The notes beneath the pieces are model-generated. The model was not told where the DNA came from. It was given only the letters and a program-made list of their open reading frames with translations, and did not search any database. From contig JAJYRN010000001.1 in assembly GCA_021794095.1 (NCBI GenBank), positions 186,001 to 250,000 of the forward strand: a stretch of 64,000 nt of DNA. Direction: 5' to 3'. The position numbers and the translations under genes were made by a program. This document shows positions 34,001 to 43,817 of the stretch, in pieces; position 1 is the first letter of the stretch, and each line of letters starts with the position of its first letter. This stretch comes from Acidobacteriota bacterium. Lineage in GTDB: Bacteria; Acidobacteriota; Holophagae; Holophagales; Holophagaceae.

Positions 34001-35872
34001 ATGGCCACCCGCCCCTTGCGCCACCCCATCCTCCTCGCGCTCCTGCTCGGGGCCGCGGGATTCGCCGTCAACCTGTTCCGGTTTGAAATCTTCTTCAACG
34101 TGGATTTCATCTTCGGGTCGGTGTTCGCGATCCTCGGCATTCTCTTCGCCGGTCCCCTGGTTGGCGGGGGAGCGGCCCTGGTCGCCAGCAGCGCCACCCT
34201 CCTGCTCTGGAACCATCCGTGGGGCCTGCTGATCGCGACGGGCGAGGCCCTCTGCGTCGGCTGGCTGGTGCGGCGCCGCTCCTGGGACGTGCTGCTGGCG
34301 GATCTCCTCTACTGGCTGCTCCTGGGCGCCCCACTCCTCTGGGTGTGCTACCGGCAGGGCCTCCATACGGAATCCAGCACCGCCCTCCTGATCATCCTGA
34401 AGCAGACCCTCAACGGGCTGGTGAACACGCTCCTGGCCAGCCTCATCCACAAGCTCTGGCGCTCCCGGTGGCATCCGGAAGGCGTACCCCGTCCTGCGTT
34501 CCGCCCGATGGTCTTCGTCACGCTGGTCTCGCTCGTGACCTTCCCGGGCCTGCTCTTCCTGGCGGCCTTCCTGCGGCGGGAGATCCAGCACGAGGAACAG
34601 TTGCTGGTGCGCCAGAGCCTTGAGATGAATGAAGTGGCCCGCCTCGCCCTCAGCACCTGGATCGGGGATCAGCAGCAGGCCATCGCCTCCCTGGCCGCGC
34701 TCGTGGCGCGCACGGACTTGAGCGCCGCGGATCGCCAGCGGGCCACCGAGATCGTGGACGACGCATCCCCAGCCTTCAAGCGTGTCGGCGTCATGAACGC
34801 CAAGGCCATCGTGACTGCCTACAGTCCCCGGCTCGATGCCTATGGCCAACCGGTCATCGGGCGGGATTTCTCGGATCGCCCCTACCTGCCCATCCTCAAG
34901 ACCACGCTGCGGCCCTACGTATCCGACCCCGTCCTGGGGCGGGTGGGCCCACCGGAACCCATGGTCCCCCTGCTGGCGCCCGTGGTGCGGGATGGCCTCT
35001 ACGCCGGCTACTGTATCGGCATCACCGACACGAACCTCATCCGGGAGGTGCTCCGGACGATTGCAGGCAGGGACGGCGCCCAGGTGACCCTGGTGGACCG
35101 CCAGGGGCATGTGGTGGCCAGCACCCAGCCCGGCCTCCGGGCCATGACGCGCTTCCACCTCCCTCAGGGTGAGGTTCAATCCCTCGGCGATGGCGTCCAG
35201 CACCGCATCCCACCCCCCCAGCCCGGCCACAGCCGCATGCAGCGCTGGCGCCAGTCCGTGGTCGTCCGCGAAGCCATCCTCAGTCCCGATCTGCCATGGA
35301 CCGTGGTGGTGGAACGCCCCTTCGCGCCCCTGATCACCACCCTCACCCGCATCAGCATCCGCGGCCTGGGCGCCCTGCTGGTGCTCGTCTTGGCCACCAT
35401 GGCCCTGGCCCATGCGCTCAGCCGGGCCTTCACCCAGGCCATCGCCCACCTGGAGGCCGCCACCCGCGCCTTCCCCACCCTGCTGCGCGAGGCGCCGGAG
35501 CAACGCCTGTCCCTTCCCCCCAGCGGGATCGAGGAGATGCACCGGCTCACGCAGCACTTCGAACAAATGACGGAGGCCCTGCGCGCCTCATTCACGGAGC
35601 TGAGCGCCCTCAAGGACAGCCTGGAGGCGCGCGTGATCGCACGCACCGCCGAACTCCAGGCCGCTCTGGACGCCATCAAGACCCTCCAGGGCATCATCCC
35701 CATCTGCGCCTCGTGCAAGAAGATCCGCGACGACAAGGGCGCCTGGAACCAGCTGGAGGCCTACATCTCCGCGCACACGGAGGCCGCCTTCACCCACGGC
35801 CTCTGCCCGGATTGCGTCCGCCGCCTCTACCCTGAGCTCCACCTCGAGGAGGAGAAGCCCAACGGCAGCTGA
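34001..35872 (+). CDS. Orphan membrane sensor with Cache-like domain and Cys4His2 tail
   Basis: A 623-residue protein. Residues 1-150 are hydrophobic with about five membrane helices. Another helix lies at about 168-190, followed by an extracytoplasmic Cache-like sensor to about residue 440 (GRDFSDRPYLPILKTT, YAGYCIGITDTN), a membrane helix at about 450-470, a HAMP-like stretch and a coiled coil. There is no kinase, cyclase or GGDEF output. Instead it ends in a tail with C569, C572, H592, H599, C602 and C605, the same spacing as in the protein at 4051-4623. ATG 34001 is preceded by a weak AGGGA site. Confidence 0.85.
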   Translation: MATRPLRHPILLALLLGAAGFAVNLFRFEIFFNVDFIFGSVFAILGILFAGPLVGGGAALVASSATLLLWNHPWGLLIATGEALCVGWLVRRRSWDVLLADLLYWLLLGAPLLWVCYRQGLHTESSTALLIILKQTLNGLVNTLLASLIHKLWRSRWHPEGVPRPAFRPMVFVTLVSLVTFPGLLFLAAFLRREIQHEEQLLVRQSLEMNEVARLALSTWIGDQQQAIASLAALVARTDLSAADRQRATEIVDDASPAFKRVGVMNAKAIVTAYSPRLDAYGQPVIGRDFSDRPYLPILKTTLRPYVSDPVLGRVGPPEPMVPLLAPVVRDGLYAGYCIGITDTNLIREVLRTIAGRDGAQVTLVDRQGHVVASTQPGLRAMTRFHLPQGEVQSLGDGVQHRIPPPQPGHSRMQRWRQSVVVREAILSPDLPWTVVVERPFAPLITTLTRISIRGLGALLVLVLATMALAHALSRAFTQAIAHLEAATRAFPTLLREAPEQRLSLPPSGIEEMHRLTQHFEQMTEALRASFTELSALKDSLEARVIARTAELQAALDAIKTLQGIIPICASCKKIRDDKGAWNQLEAYISAHTEAAFTHGLCPDCVRRLYPELHLEEEKPNGS

Positions 35873-35886
35873 CCTACACTGGAGCC

Positions 35887-37248
35887 ATGCCGACGCCCCT
35901 GCCCCCCGACTGGACCGACCGCCTGGCGCTGGACCGCGCCCACGTCTGGCACCCGTTCACGCAGATGAAGGTGCACGAGGCGGATCCGCCCGTGCCCGTG
36001 GTGGGCGGCGAGGGCTGCGACCTTCTGCTGGCGGATGGAAGCCGGGTGCTGGATGGCATCTCCAGCTGGTGGACCTGCCTGCACGGACACTGCCACCCGC
36101 GCCTCATGGGCGCGCTGGAGCGCCAGTCGGGGCAACTGGACCACGTCATGTTCGCCGGCTTCACCCACGAACCCGCGATCGAGCTGGTGGTCCGGCTGCG
36201 CCGCCGCCTGCCCGCGAACCTCACCCGGGCCTTCTTCTCCGACAACGGCAGCACCGCCGTGGAGGTGGCGCTGAAGATGGCCTTCCAGGCCCAGCTCCAG
36301 CGCGGCGAGCCGGGCCGCACGCGGTTCGGGGCCCTGCGCCACGGCTACCACGGCGACACCCTGGGCGCCGTGGGCGTGGGCGAGCTGGAGAACTACCTGA
36401 CGGGCCTCTTTCGGCCCCTGCTGCTGGCCTGCGACCGTGTGGAGGTGCCGGAGGATCCCCGCCGCGAGCTGGAGGGCGATACCACGGGCTGGCCGGAGCG
36501 GCTGGAGGCCGCCCGCGCAGCGCTTCGCGCCTTCTTCGCGGAGCACGGCGAACGCCTGGCCGCCTTCATCGCCGAACCGCTCCTCCAGGCCGCGGGGGGC
36601 ATGCGCCTGTGGCCGCCCGAGCTGCTCCAGGAACTCCGGACCCAGTGCGATGCCCATGGCGTCTTCCTCATCGCCGACGAGGTCATGACGGGCTTCGGCC
36701 GCACGGGCACCTTCCTGGCCTGCGAACAGGCGGGGGTGGCGCCAGATCTGCTTTGCCTCTCCAAGGGTCTCACCGGTGGCACCCTGCCACTTTCGATGAC
36801 CTGGGCCACGGAGGAACTCTACGGCCACTTCTGGGGCGAGCCGGAGTCGGGCCGGGCCTTCCTCCACGGCCACAGCTACACCGCCAACCCCCTGGCCTGC
36901 GCCGTGGCCTGCGCCAGCCTGGCCCTCTTCGACGACGAGCCGGTGCTGGCCCGGGCCGCCGAGCTGTCCGCAGCCATGACGGAGGCGTTCCGCACCCTCG
37001 CCGCGCATCCCGCCGTACGCCAGTCCCGGGTGCTGGGCACCGTGGGGGCCTGCCGCCTCGTGGATCCCGCCACGGGCCAGGCGCATCCCGCCGAGGAGCG
37101 CTTCGGCTGGACGCTCCACCGCCGGGCGCTGGCGCAGGGCCTGCTGGTGCGCCCCATGGGCGACTGCCTCTACCTCCTGCCGCCCCTCAGCACGCCACCG
37201 GACCGGCTGCGGGAAGCGGGGGAGACGCTGCTCGCCCTGCTGGACTGA
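35887..37248 (+). CDS. bioA: Adenosylmethionine-8-amino-7-oxononanoate aminotransferase
   Basis: A PLP aminotransferase that converts 7-keto-8-aminopelargonate to diaminopelargonate. The 453-residue protein has HVWHPFTQMK near the N-terminus, GISSWWTCLHGH, FFSDNGSTAVEVALKMA, the PLP aspartate in IADEVMTGFGRTG and the catalytic lysine in LCLSKGLTGG. These distinguish BioA from general class III enzymes. It begins 14 bases after the sensor gene, and its TGA overlaps the ATG of the next gene by one base, so the two are coupled. Confidence 0.95.
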   Translation: MPTPLPPDWTDRLALDRAHVWHPFTQMKVHEADPPVPVVGGEGCDLLLADGSRVLDGISSWWTCLHGHCHPRLMGALERQSGQLDHVMFAGFTHEPAIELVVRLRRRLPANLTRAFFSDNGSTAVEVALKMAFQAQLQRGEPGRTRFGALRHGYHGDTLGAVGVGELENYLTGLFRPLLLACDRVEVPEDPRRELEGDTTGWPERLEAARAALRAFFAEHGERLAAFIAEPLLQAAGGMRLWPPELLQELRTQCDAHGVFLIADEVMTGFGRTGTFLACEQAGVAPDLLCLSKGLTGGTLPLSMTWATEELYGHFWGEPESGRAFLHGHSYTANPLACAVACASLALFDDEPVLARAAELSAAMTEAFRTLAAHPAVRQSRVLGTVGACRLVDPATGQAHPAEERFGWTLHRRALAQGLLVRPMGDCLYLLPPLSTPPDRLREAGETLLALLD

Positions 37249-39137
37249 TGCGCCGCGCCCTGGCCGCGCTGCTGCTGGCCCCCGCCCTGGTGGCCCAGGG
37301 GCTCACCTCCGGCGGCCTCCGGGGCGTGGCCCGCTCCGCGGATGGAACCCCCCTCGCCGGTGCGCGGCTGGATCTGGAGGAGGTCCGCACGGGCCGCCAT
37401 CACCTGGGCACTACCGGCCCCGATGGCACGTTCCGCTTCACGGGCCTGGAGCCGGGCCCCTGCCGCCTGACGGTGACGGCCGCCGGCTTCGCGGGCCAGC
37501 GCCTGGCGGGCCTGGAAATCCGGGCCGGAGCGGATCCGGAGCTGCCCGTGGACCTGATTCCCATGGAGTCGGACCTGGTGCTCGACACGGACGCCCCGAA
37601 GGAACTGGGCGCCGGAGACGGACTGCGGAGCACCCGGCTGCCGGCCGCCCTGCTCCGGGCCCTGCCCCTGCGGACGCGGAGCCTGGCCGAGCTGGGCGAT
37701 CTCGGCCCCTGGCCCGCACCGCCGCCCTCCGCCCTGTGGGTGGATGGGCTGGACCTCGGCGCCTCGGGCCTCGGTCTGTCGCCGCTCGGCCCGGAGGCCC
37801 TGTCGGAGGCGCGGATCCTCTCGGGCGGCGGGGAGGCGGAGCAGCCCGGAACGGAGGCCCTCCTGGCCACCACACGCAGCGGCGGCAATGCGTTCGAGGG
37901 CGAGGCCCAGGCGCTGTGGGGACCGGCGGCCGGCGGGGCCAGCGACCGCCAGTCCACCCTGCTCTCCGCCTCCGGCCCCTTGCGGCGCGACCGGCTGTTC
38001 GTGGCCCTCGCCGCGGATCGCGAGGCGTCCGGCGCGGGCACCACCGCCACCCGCGGGGCGCTGCGCGTGGACTGGCTGCCCACCGAGACCCAGCAGGCGA
38101 CCCTCCGTGTGCTGGATGCCGCTGCGGGGCCGGACCGGGATCAATCCTTGGCCCTGAGCCACCGCTGGACGCCCGGCAGCGGCTTCGTGCAGGAAACCCG
38201 CTTCCAGCTCCGCAGGGTCGAAGCCCCGGGCCTCCCCGCCGCACGGGTCTGGGAGGCCGGGGAAGTCCTGGGGCTGGCCCTGGGCGCCCATGACCTGCAG
38301 GCCGGCGGGGATCTCCAGCAACTCCGCTCGGAGGCGCAACCGGGCGCCGACTGGCGCCGGACGGGTCTGTTCCTCCAGGATGCCTGGCGCCTCGCCCCGC
38401 CCTTCACCCTGCGCCTGGGCGTGCGCAACGACCGGGCCGTGGATTCGGCAGGGGGCGCCCGGAGCGGGACGTCCCCACGCCTGGCCTTCCGCTGGCAGCT
38501 CACCGACCGCCTCAGCCTCACGGGCAGCCACGGCCGCTTCCTCGATCCGGCGCCCCTGGTGGCGTTCGGCCCGCCGCCTCCGGCCTGGGGTGATCGCCGG
38601 GAGAGCCGCCTGGGCCTGGCGTTCCGGCCCCTTCCCGATCTGGCCCTCACCGCCGAAGCCCGCACGGCCGAAGGCCGCCTGGCGCCCAGCGGCGGTGACC
38701 GGGACCGGCTTCAGGGGGGAACACTCGGCGCCCGCTGGCAGGTGGGCGAGGCGCTGGCCTTCGCCACGAGCTGGACCCTGGCCCGCACCCGATTCGCCCT
38801 GCCCGGCGGCACCCAGGAGGGCACCCTGCGCCGCCTGAGGCTCTGGGCCACCTGGGACACGGGCGACCGGGCCTCGCCCTGGACCCGGGACTGGAGCCTG
38901 GCTCTGGTGGGACGCCTCCAGTCCGGAGCGGAACCCTTCGGATGGGATCGGGCCACGCCCAGCGGCGCGCCGGTGCTGGACCTCCGCCTGGCCCGGACCC
39001 TGGGCGGATCGCGCCTGCGGATCGCGGCGGTGGTGGATGCCTTCGACCTCCTGGACCGCACCCGGCCGCCCGTGGGTGGCACCGCTGCCGTGGATGCCGG
39101 CCGCCGCCTCCAGATCGGTCTCCGAGGCACCTTCTGA
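37248..39137 (+). CDS. Oar-like TonB-dependent receptor
   Basis: A 629-residue outer-membrane protein. After a signal peptide (MRRALAALLLAPALVAQG) comes a carboxypeptidase-regulatory-like domain (about 20-95, with GTTGPDGTFRFTGLEPG). A plug-like region at about 150-220 contains ALWVDGLDLG and TTRSGGNAFEGEA. The rest is a beta-barrel rich in Arg and aromatic residues, ending LQIGLRGTF with the terminal phenylalanine expected of outer-membrane barrels. It is shorter than typical Oar receptors, which approach 1000 residues. Overlap with bioA suggests joint expression and raises, without proving, a link to biotin or a precursor. Confidence 0.82.
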   Translation: MRRALAALLLAPALVAQGLTSGGLRGVARSADGTPLAGARLDLEEVRTGRHHLGTTGPDGTFRFTGLEPGPCRLTVTAAGFAGQRLAGLEIRAGADPELPVDLIPMESDLVLDTDAPKELGAGDGLRSTRLPAALLRALPLRTRSLAELGDLGPWPAPPPSALWVDGLDLGASGLGLSPLGPEALSEARILSGGGEAEQPGTEALLATTRSGGNAFEGEAQALWGPAAGGASDRQSTLLSASGPLRRDRLFVALAADREASGAGTTATRGALRVDWLPTETQQATLRVLDAAAGPDRDQSLALSHRWTPGSGFVQETRFQLRRVEAPGLPAARVWEAGEVLGLALGAHDLQAGGDLQQLRSEAQPGADWRRTGLFLQDAWRLAPPFTLRLGVRNDRAVDSAGGARSGTSPRLAFRWQLTDRLSLTGSHGRFLDPAPLVAFGPPPPAWGDRRESRLGLAFRPLPDLALTAEARTAEGRLAPSGGDRDRLQGGTLGARWQVGEALAFATSWTLARTRFALPGGTQEGTLRRLRLWATWDTGDRASPWTRDWSLALVGRLQSGAEPFGWDRATPSGAPVLDLRLARTLGGSRLRIAAVVDAFDLLDRTRPPVGGTAAVDAGRRLQIGLRGTF

Positions 39138-39197
39138 GCCCATCCCTGTCACGTTCCGCCAGTCGCCGGCACCTCACCCTCCACGGGGGAGGCGGCG

Positions 39198-40244
39198 ATG
39201 CGAAGGGGACGGTGGATCCTGACGATGGGCGCCCTGGCGGCCTCCGTCCTGCTCGCCTACGGCACCACCCGCGCGCCCCACACCCGCCCCGAGGAGGCAC
39301 AGCCTGTGGCATCCCAGAAACCCGACACCTCGGATTTGAAGCAGCGCCTGACCCCGATGCAGTACCACGTCACCCAGGAAGCGGGGACCGAGCCCCCCTT
39401 CCAGAACGCCTACTGGAACAATCACCGGGAAGGACTCTACGTGGACGTGGTGGACGGGAAGCCCCTGTTCTCCTCGAAGGACAAGTTCGATTCCGGCTGC
39501 GGCTGGCCCAGCTTCACGAAGCCGCTGGATCCCTCGGATGTGAAGGAGGACCGGGATGCCAGCCACGGCATGCTCCGCACCGAGGTGCGCAGCGCCGGAG
39601 CTGACAGCCACCTGGGCCATGTCTTCGATGACGGACCGAAGGACCAGGGCGGCCTCCGCTACTGCATCAACAGCGCCAGCCTCCGCTTCATCCCGGTGGA
39701 GGAGCTGGCCGAGGAGGGCTATGCCCGGTTCCTGCCCCTCTTCGGCCGGACGGTGCCGAAGGAGGAGCTGGCCACCCTGGCGGGCGGCTGTTTCTGGGGC
39801 ATGCAGGAGCTGCTCCGCCAGCAGCCGGGGGTGCTTCGCACGGAGGTGGGCTATACCGGCGGCACGGTGCCGAACGCCACCTACGAGCACCACGAAGGCC
39901 ACGCGGAAGCGGTGGAGGTCTGGTTCGATCCGGCGAAGACCAGCTACGAGGCCCTGCTGAAATTCTTCTTCCGCATCCACGACCCCACCACCCTGGACCG
40001 CCAGGGCAACGATGTCGGTTCCTCCTACCGCAGCGCGATCTTCTACCACGATGAGGAACAGCGGCGCGTCGCCGAGCAGGTGAAAGCCGAGGTCCAGGCG
40101 AGCGGCGACTGGAAACGGCCCATCGTCACCGAGATCGTGCCCGCAGGCCCCTGGTGGAAAGCGGAGGCCTACCACCAGGACTACCTGATCAAGCACCCCG
40201 GCGGTTATACCTGCCACTACGTGCGGCCCTTCCATTTCGGCTGA
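39198..40244 (+). CDS. msrBA: Periplasmic MsrB-MsrA fusion, methionine sulfoxide reductase
   Basis: A bifunctional repair enzyme reducing both stereoisomers of methionine sulfoxide in oxidised proteins. The 348 residues begin with a membrane anchor or signal (about 6-24). The MsrB domain spans about 45-170, with [19 protein letters not shown] and the catalytic cysteine in [10 protein letters not shown]. The MsrA domain spans about 190-345, with GGCFWGMQE and [14 protein letters not shown]. The paired zinc CxxC motifs of many MsrB enzymes are absent. The N-terminal segment places both activities outside the cytoplasm. GGGGAGG precedes the ATG. Confidence 0.94.
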   Translation: MRRGRWILTMGALAASVLLAYGTTRAPHTRPEEAQPVASQKPDTSDLKQRLTPMQYHVTQEAGTEPPFQNAYWNNHREGLYVDVVDGKPLFSSKDKFDSGCGWPSFTKPLDPSDVKEDRDASHGMLRTEVRSAGADSHLGHVFDDGPKDQGGLRYCINSASLRFIPVEELAEEGYARFLPLFGRTVPKEELATLAGGCFWGMQELLRQQPGVLRTEVGYTGGTVPNATYEHHEGHAEAVEVWFDPAKTSYEALLKFFFRIHDPTTLDRQGNDVGSSYRSAIFYHDEEQRRVAEQVKAEVQASGDWKRPIVTEIVPAGPWWKAEAYHQDYLIKHPGGYTCHYVRPFHFG

Positions 40245-40325
40245 CACCCCGTCTGACCCGGCGGAACCCTCCGGATTCAGGTTCCAGGAATCCGTGCCGA
40301 TCGGTCGTACTCTACGGCCAACCCC

Positions 40326-43300
40326 ATGCCCCGTGCCCCCTTCTGGTCCATCCGGACGCACCTGCTCCTGCTGGTCGTACTGGCCGTGCTTCCCGCGCTG
40401 GCGGTCATCGCAGCCGTGGGCCTCAAGGATGACAACCTGGCCCAGAGCCTGATCCTGCTGGCCTTGGCCGCCCTCCTGGCCCTGGCGCTCGGGTGGTTGT
40501 TCGGCGACCGCGTCCTGGTGGCGCCCTTGCGGGCGCTGAGCTCCCACATCGCCCGGGTGGAGCGCGGGGATCTGGGCACCCCTCCCACGGGCCTGGCCAA
40601 CCGACACACGGAAATCGGACGGCTGGCCCAGGCCTTCGAGGCCATGGAGGAGGCCCTCCGGACCCGGGAACAGGCGCGGCAGGCCGCCGAGGAGGCCCTC
40701 CGCGCCAGCGAGGAACACTACCGGATCATCTTCAACGCAGCCCCCATCGGGATCTTCCACTTCGATACCCGCTCGGTGATCCAGGAGAGCAACCAGGCCT
40801 TCCTCGACCTTCTCGGAGCCGATCGCACGGCGCTCCACCACTTCTCCATGTTCGAGCGGATCAAGCATGCCGGCGTCCGCCAGGCCATCCAGGACGCCCT
40901 GGACGGGCACATCGGGGAGGCGGTCGGGGAGTACGTTTCGGTCACCGCGAACCGCCGGGTGGTGACACGCCTGCTGACCTATCCCATCTGGGGCCAGGAT
41001 GGCCGCCTGCTCGGGGGCATTGGCCTCACGGAGGACATGACCGCACGGGAGCACGCCGAATCCGCGCTCAGGGAGAGCGAACGACGGATGGACCTGTTCT
41101 TCGCCCGCTCCCGGGATGCCTACTACATCGCCATGCTGGAAGAGCCCCTGGAGTGGAGCGGCGGGACCGCGGGCGAGTCCGCGGTGGAAGCGGCTCTGGA
41201 CCGCCAGCGCCTCACCCGGACCAATCCCGCCCTGGCGGCCCAACTGGGCGCTCCCGAGGGCGAACTGGCCAACTGGACCCTGCGCGATTTCTACCGCCAG
41301 GAGCCGGAAGCTGCCGCTCGGGACATGATGGAGCTGCTGGACCAGGGGCACCTCCGGCGGGAACGCCGGGAGATCCAGCCCGACGGGAAGACCCTGTGGA
41401 TCGAGTGGGACCGGATCTGCTTCTTCGATGCGGAGGGGCGCATCCTGGGCCATTTCGGGATCCGCCGGGATGTCACCGACCGCAAACGCACCGAACAGAT
41501 TCTCCGCGAGAGCGAGCAGACCACCCGGAGCCTCTTCGATGCCGTGAACGATGCCATCTTCGTCCACGACCTGAAGACCGGCGCCATCCTCGATGTCAAT
41601 GGGCGGGCCATCGAGATGTACGGATACCCCCGCGATGCGTTCCCCGAGCTTTCGGTGGGGGACATCTCCGAGAACACGCCCCCCCATACCCAGACCGAGG
41701 CCCTGGCCTGGATGCGCAAGGCCGCCGCCGGGGAGCCCCAGGTCTTCGAATGGCGCTGCCGCGACCGCTCGGGTCGCGCGTTCTGGGTCGAGGTGAACAT
41801 GCGCCGCGCCACGATCGGGGGCCAGGACCGCATCCTGGTCGCCGTGCGGGATGCCGAGGCCCGGCGGAGCGCCGAGGCGGCCCTGCGCGATGCCGAAGCC
41901 CGCTATCAGGGCCTGTTCGTGAACTCGCCGGATTCCATTTTCTGGATCGGCGTCCCGGAACAGGGCCCCTTCGTGGTGGAGAGCCTGAATCCCGCCCAGG
42001 AGGCCATGCTGGGACGCCCCGCCCGCGAGATCGTGGGACGCCCCCTGCACAAATGGCTGCCCGCCCCCACCGCCGCCCGACTCACCGCCAACTACCGCCG
42101 CTGCCTGGAGGCGGGCCATCCGATCTCCTATGAGGAACACCTGGATCTGGGCTCGGGCCACCGCCACTTCCAGACCCTCCTTGTGCCCGTGCGGAATCCG
42201 GAAGGCCGCGTCCACCGGATCGTGGGCATCAGCGCCGATATCACCGAGCGGCGGCGCGCCGAGGAGGAGGGGCTGGAACAGGAGCGCCTCTTCCGCCTGC
42301 TCTTCGAGCGTTCCGGCGATGCGAACCTGCTCATTGACGGAAACCAGTTCGTGGACTGCAATCAGGCCACGGTGGACATCCTGGGCGCGCCGGACCGCGC
42401 GTCCGTGCTGGGTACGCACCCTTCGGAGCTCTCGCCGCCCTTCCAGCCCGACGGGCGGGCCTCGAAGGAGAAGGCCGACGAACTCATCGAGACGGCCCAC
42501 CGCCTGGGCAGCCACCATTTCGAGTGGGTGCACCGGAAGCTGGATGGCACCGACTTCCCCGTGGAAGTCCTGCTGACCGCCATCCCCTGGAAGGGCAAGC
42601 AGATCCTCCACACGACCTGGCGGGATCGCACCGAGGCCCGCCAGGCGGAAGCGCAGCGGCGCACCCTGGAGGCGCAGTTCCAGCAGGCCCAGAAGCTGGA
42701 GAGCCTGGGCGTGCTGGCGGGCGGCATCGCCCATGACTTCAACAACCTGCTCACCGCCGTGCTCGGCAACCTCAACCTCGCCCAGTTCAACCTGAACCCG
42801 GAATCCCCGGCGGCCCCCTTCCTGGAGAGCGCGGAGAAGACCGTCCTGAAGGCTTCGGATCTCACGAAGCAGATGCTCGCCTATTCCGGCAAGGGGCGCT
42901 TCGTGGTGAAGCTCCACGACCTGAACACCGTGGTCTCCGAGATGACCCACCTCCTCCGCGTGTCCATCTCCAAGAAGGCCTCCCTCCGCCTCAACCTGCC
43001 CGAGGGGCTGCCGCCGCTGGAGGCGGATGGCGCCCAGCTCCAGCAGGTGATCATGAACCTGGTCACCAACGCCTCGGATGCGCTGGGGGACCAGGAAGGC
43101 ACCATCGCGATCAGCACGGGGGCCGCCCAGCTCGATGCCGCCACCCTCGCCTCCATCTTCCCCACCCAGACCCTCCAGCCCGGTTCCTACGTGACCCTGG
43201 AAGTGGGCGATACCGGCCAGGGCATGAGCCAGGAGGTGATGGCCCGCATCTTCGATCCCTTCTTCACCACCAAGACCACGGGCCGGGGGCTGGGCCTGTC

Positions 43301-43817
43301 GGCCATGCTGGGCATCCTGCGGGGGCACCAGGCGGGGCTGAAGGTGTACAGCGAAGTGGGCCGGGGCTCCACCTTCAAGGCCTTCTTCCCGGCCGCGCCC
43401 GGCAGCCTGCCGACCGCGGAGACCCGGGAACCCGCCCGGGCCTCTGCGCTGGCTGGCACCGTGCTGCTGGTGGATGACGAACCCTCCGTCCTCGACACCA
43501 TCGGCCCCGCGCTGAAGACCCTGGGCCTGCGGGTGCTGCTCGCCCGGGACGGACAGGAAGCCGTGGAGCGCCTCCTGGACGATCCCCGCGCCATTGACCT
43601 CGTGCTGATGGACCTCACCATGCCCCGCATGGATGGCAAGGAAGCCTTCCAGGCCATGCGCCGGATCCGGCCGGATCTCCGCGTGATCCTCAGCAGCGGC
43701 TACAACGAGCAGGAATCCCTCCAGTCGTTTTTGGGCCGCGGGCTCGCCGGTTTCCTCCAGAAGCCCTACACCCTGGAGGCCCTGCGGACCACCCTGCGGA
43801 AGGCCCTGGAACCCTGA
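40326..43817 (+). CDS. Hybrid histidine kinase with five PAS domains and receiver
   Basis: A 1163-residue membrane sensor. Two hydrophobic segments (about 10-30 and 38-60) leave a periplasmic loop of only a few residues, and a HAMP stretch follows. Five PAS domains cover about 120-780. The phosphoacceptor histidine lies in GGIAHDFNNLLTAVLG. The ATP-binding parts are NLVTNASDAL, GDTGQGM and DPFFTTKTTGRGLGLS. A receiver domain from about 1045 has the phospho-aspartate in VLMDLTMPRMDG. The short loop and many PAS domains point to intracellular sensing. Its stop abuts the stop of the convergent channel gene. No cognate regulator is adjacent. Confidence 0.95.
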   Translation: MPRAPFWSIRTHLLLLVVLAVLPALAVIAAVGLKDDNLAQSLILLALAALLALALGWLFGDRVLVAPLRALSSHIARVERGDLGTPPTGLANRHTEIGRLAQAFEAMEEALRTREQARQAAEEALRASEEHYRIIFNAAPIGIFHFDTRSVIQESNQAFLDLLGADRTALHHFSMFERIKHAGVRQAIQDALDGHIGEAVGEYVSVTANRRVVTRLLTYPIWGQDGRLLGGIGLTEDMTAREHAESALRESERRMDLFFARSRDAYYIAMLEEPLEWSGGTAGESAVEAALDRQRLTRTNPALAAQLGAPEGELANWTLRDFYRQEPEAAARDMMELLDQGHLRRERREIQPDGKTLWIEWDRICFFDAEGRILGHFGIRRDVTDRKRTEQILRESEQTTRSLFDAVNDAIFVHDLKTGAILDVNGRAIEMYGYPRDAFPELSVGDISENTPPHTQTEALAWMRKAAAGEPQVFEWRCRDRSGRAFWVEVNMRRATIGGQDRILVAVRDAEARRSAEAALRDAEARYQGLFVNSPDSIFWIGVPEQGPFVVESLNPAQEAMLGRPAREIVGRPLHKWLPAPTAARLTANYRRCLEAGHPISYEEHLDLGSGHRHFQTLLVPVRNPEGRVHRIVGISADITERRRAEEEGLEQERLFRLLFERSGDANLLIDGNQFVDCNQATVDILGAPDRASVLGTHPSELSPPFQPDGRASKEKADELIETAHRLGSHHFEWVHRKLDGTDFPVEVLLTAIPWKGKQILHTTWRDRTEARQAEAQRRTLEAQFQQAQKLESLGVLAGGIAHDFNNLLTAVLGNLNLAQFNLNPESPAAPFLESAEKTVLKASDLTKQMLAYSGKGRFVVKLHDLNTVVSEMTHLLRVSISKKASLRLNLPEGLPPLEADGAQLQQVIMNLVTNASDALGDQEGTIAISTGAAQLDAATLASIFPTQTLQPGSYVTLEVGDTGQGMSQEVMARIFDPFFTTKTTGRGLGLSAMLGILRGHQAGLKVYSEVGRGSTFKAFFPAAPGSLPTAETREPARASALAGTVLLVDDEPSVLDTIGPALKTLGLRVLLARDGQEAVERLLDDPRAIDLVLMDLTMPRMDGKEAFQAMRRIRPDLRVILSSGYNEQESLQSFLGRGLAGFLQKPYTLEALRTTLRKALEP

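Noticed and set aside
36069-39137. A 1022-codon open frame covering bioA and the receptor
   Set aside because: Its first part is a shifted reading of bioA. Only the part from 37248, where the ATG overlaps the bioA stop, has a signal peptide and domains.
39174-43328. A 1384-codon open frame on the minus strand
   Set aside because: It is antisense to the MsrB-MsrA and hybrid kinase genes. The high GC third positions of those genes leave the opposite strand open. It has no recognisable domain and no ribosome site.
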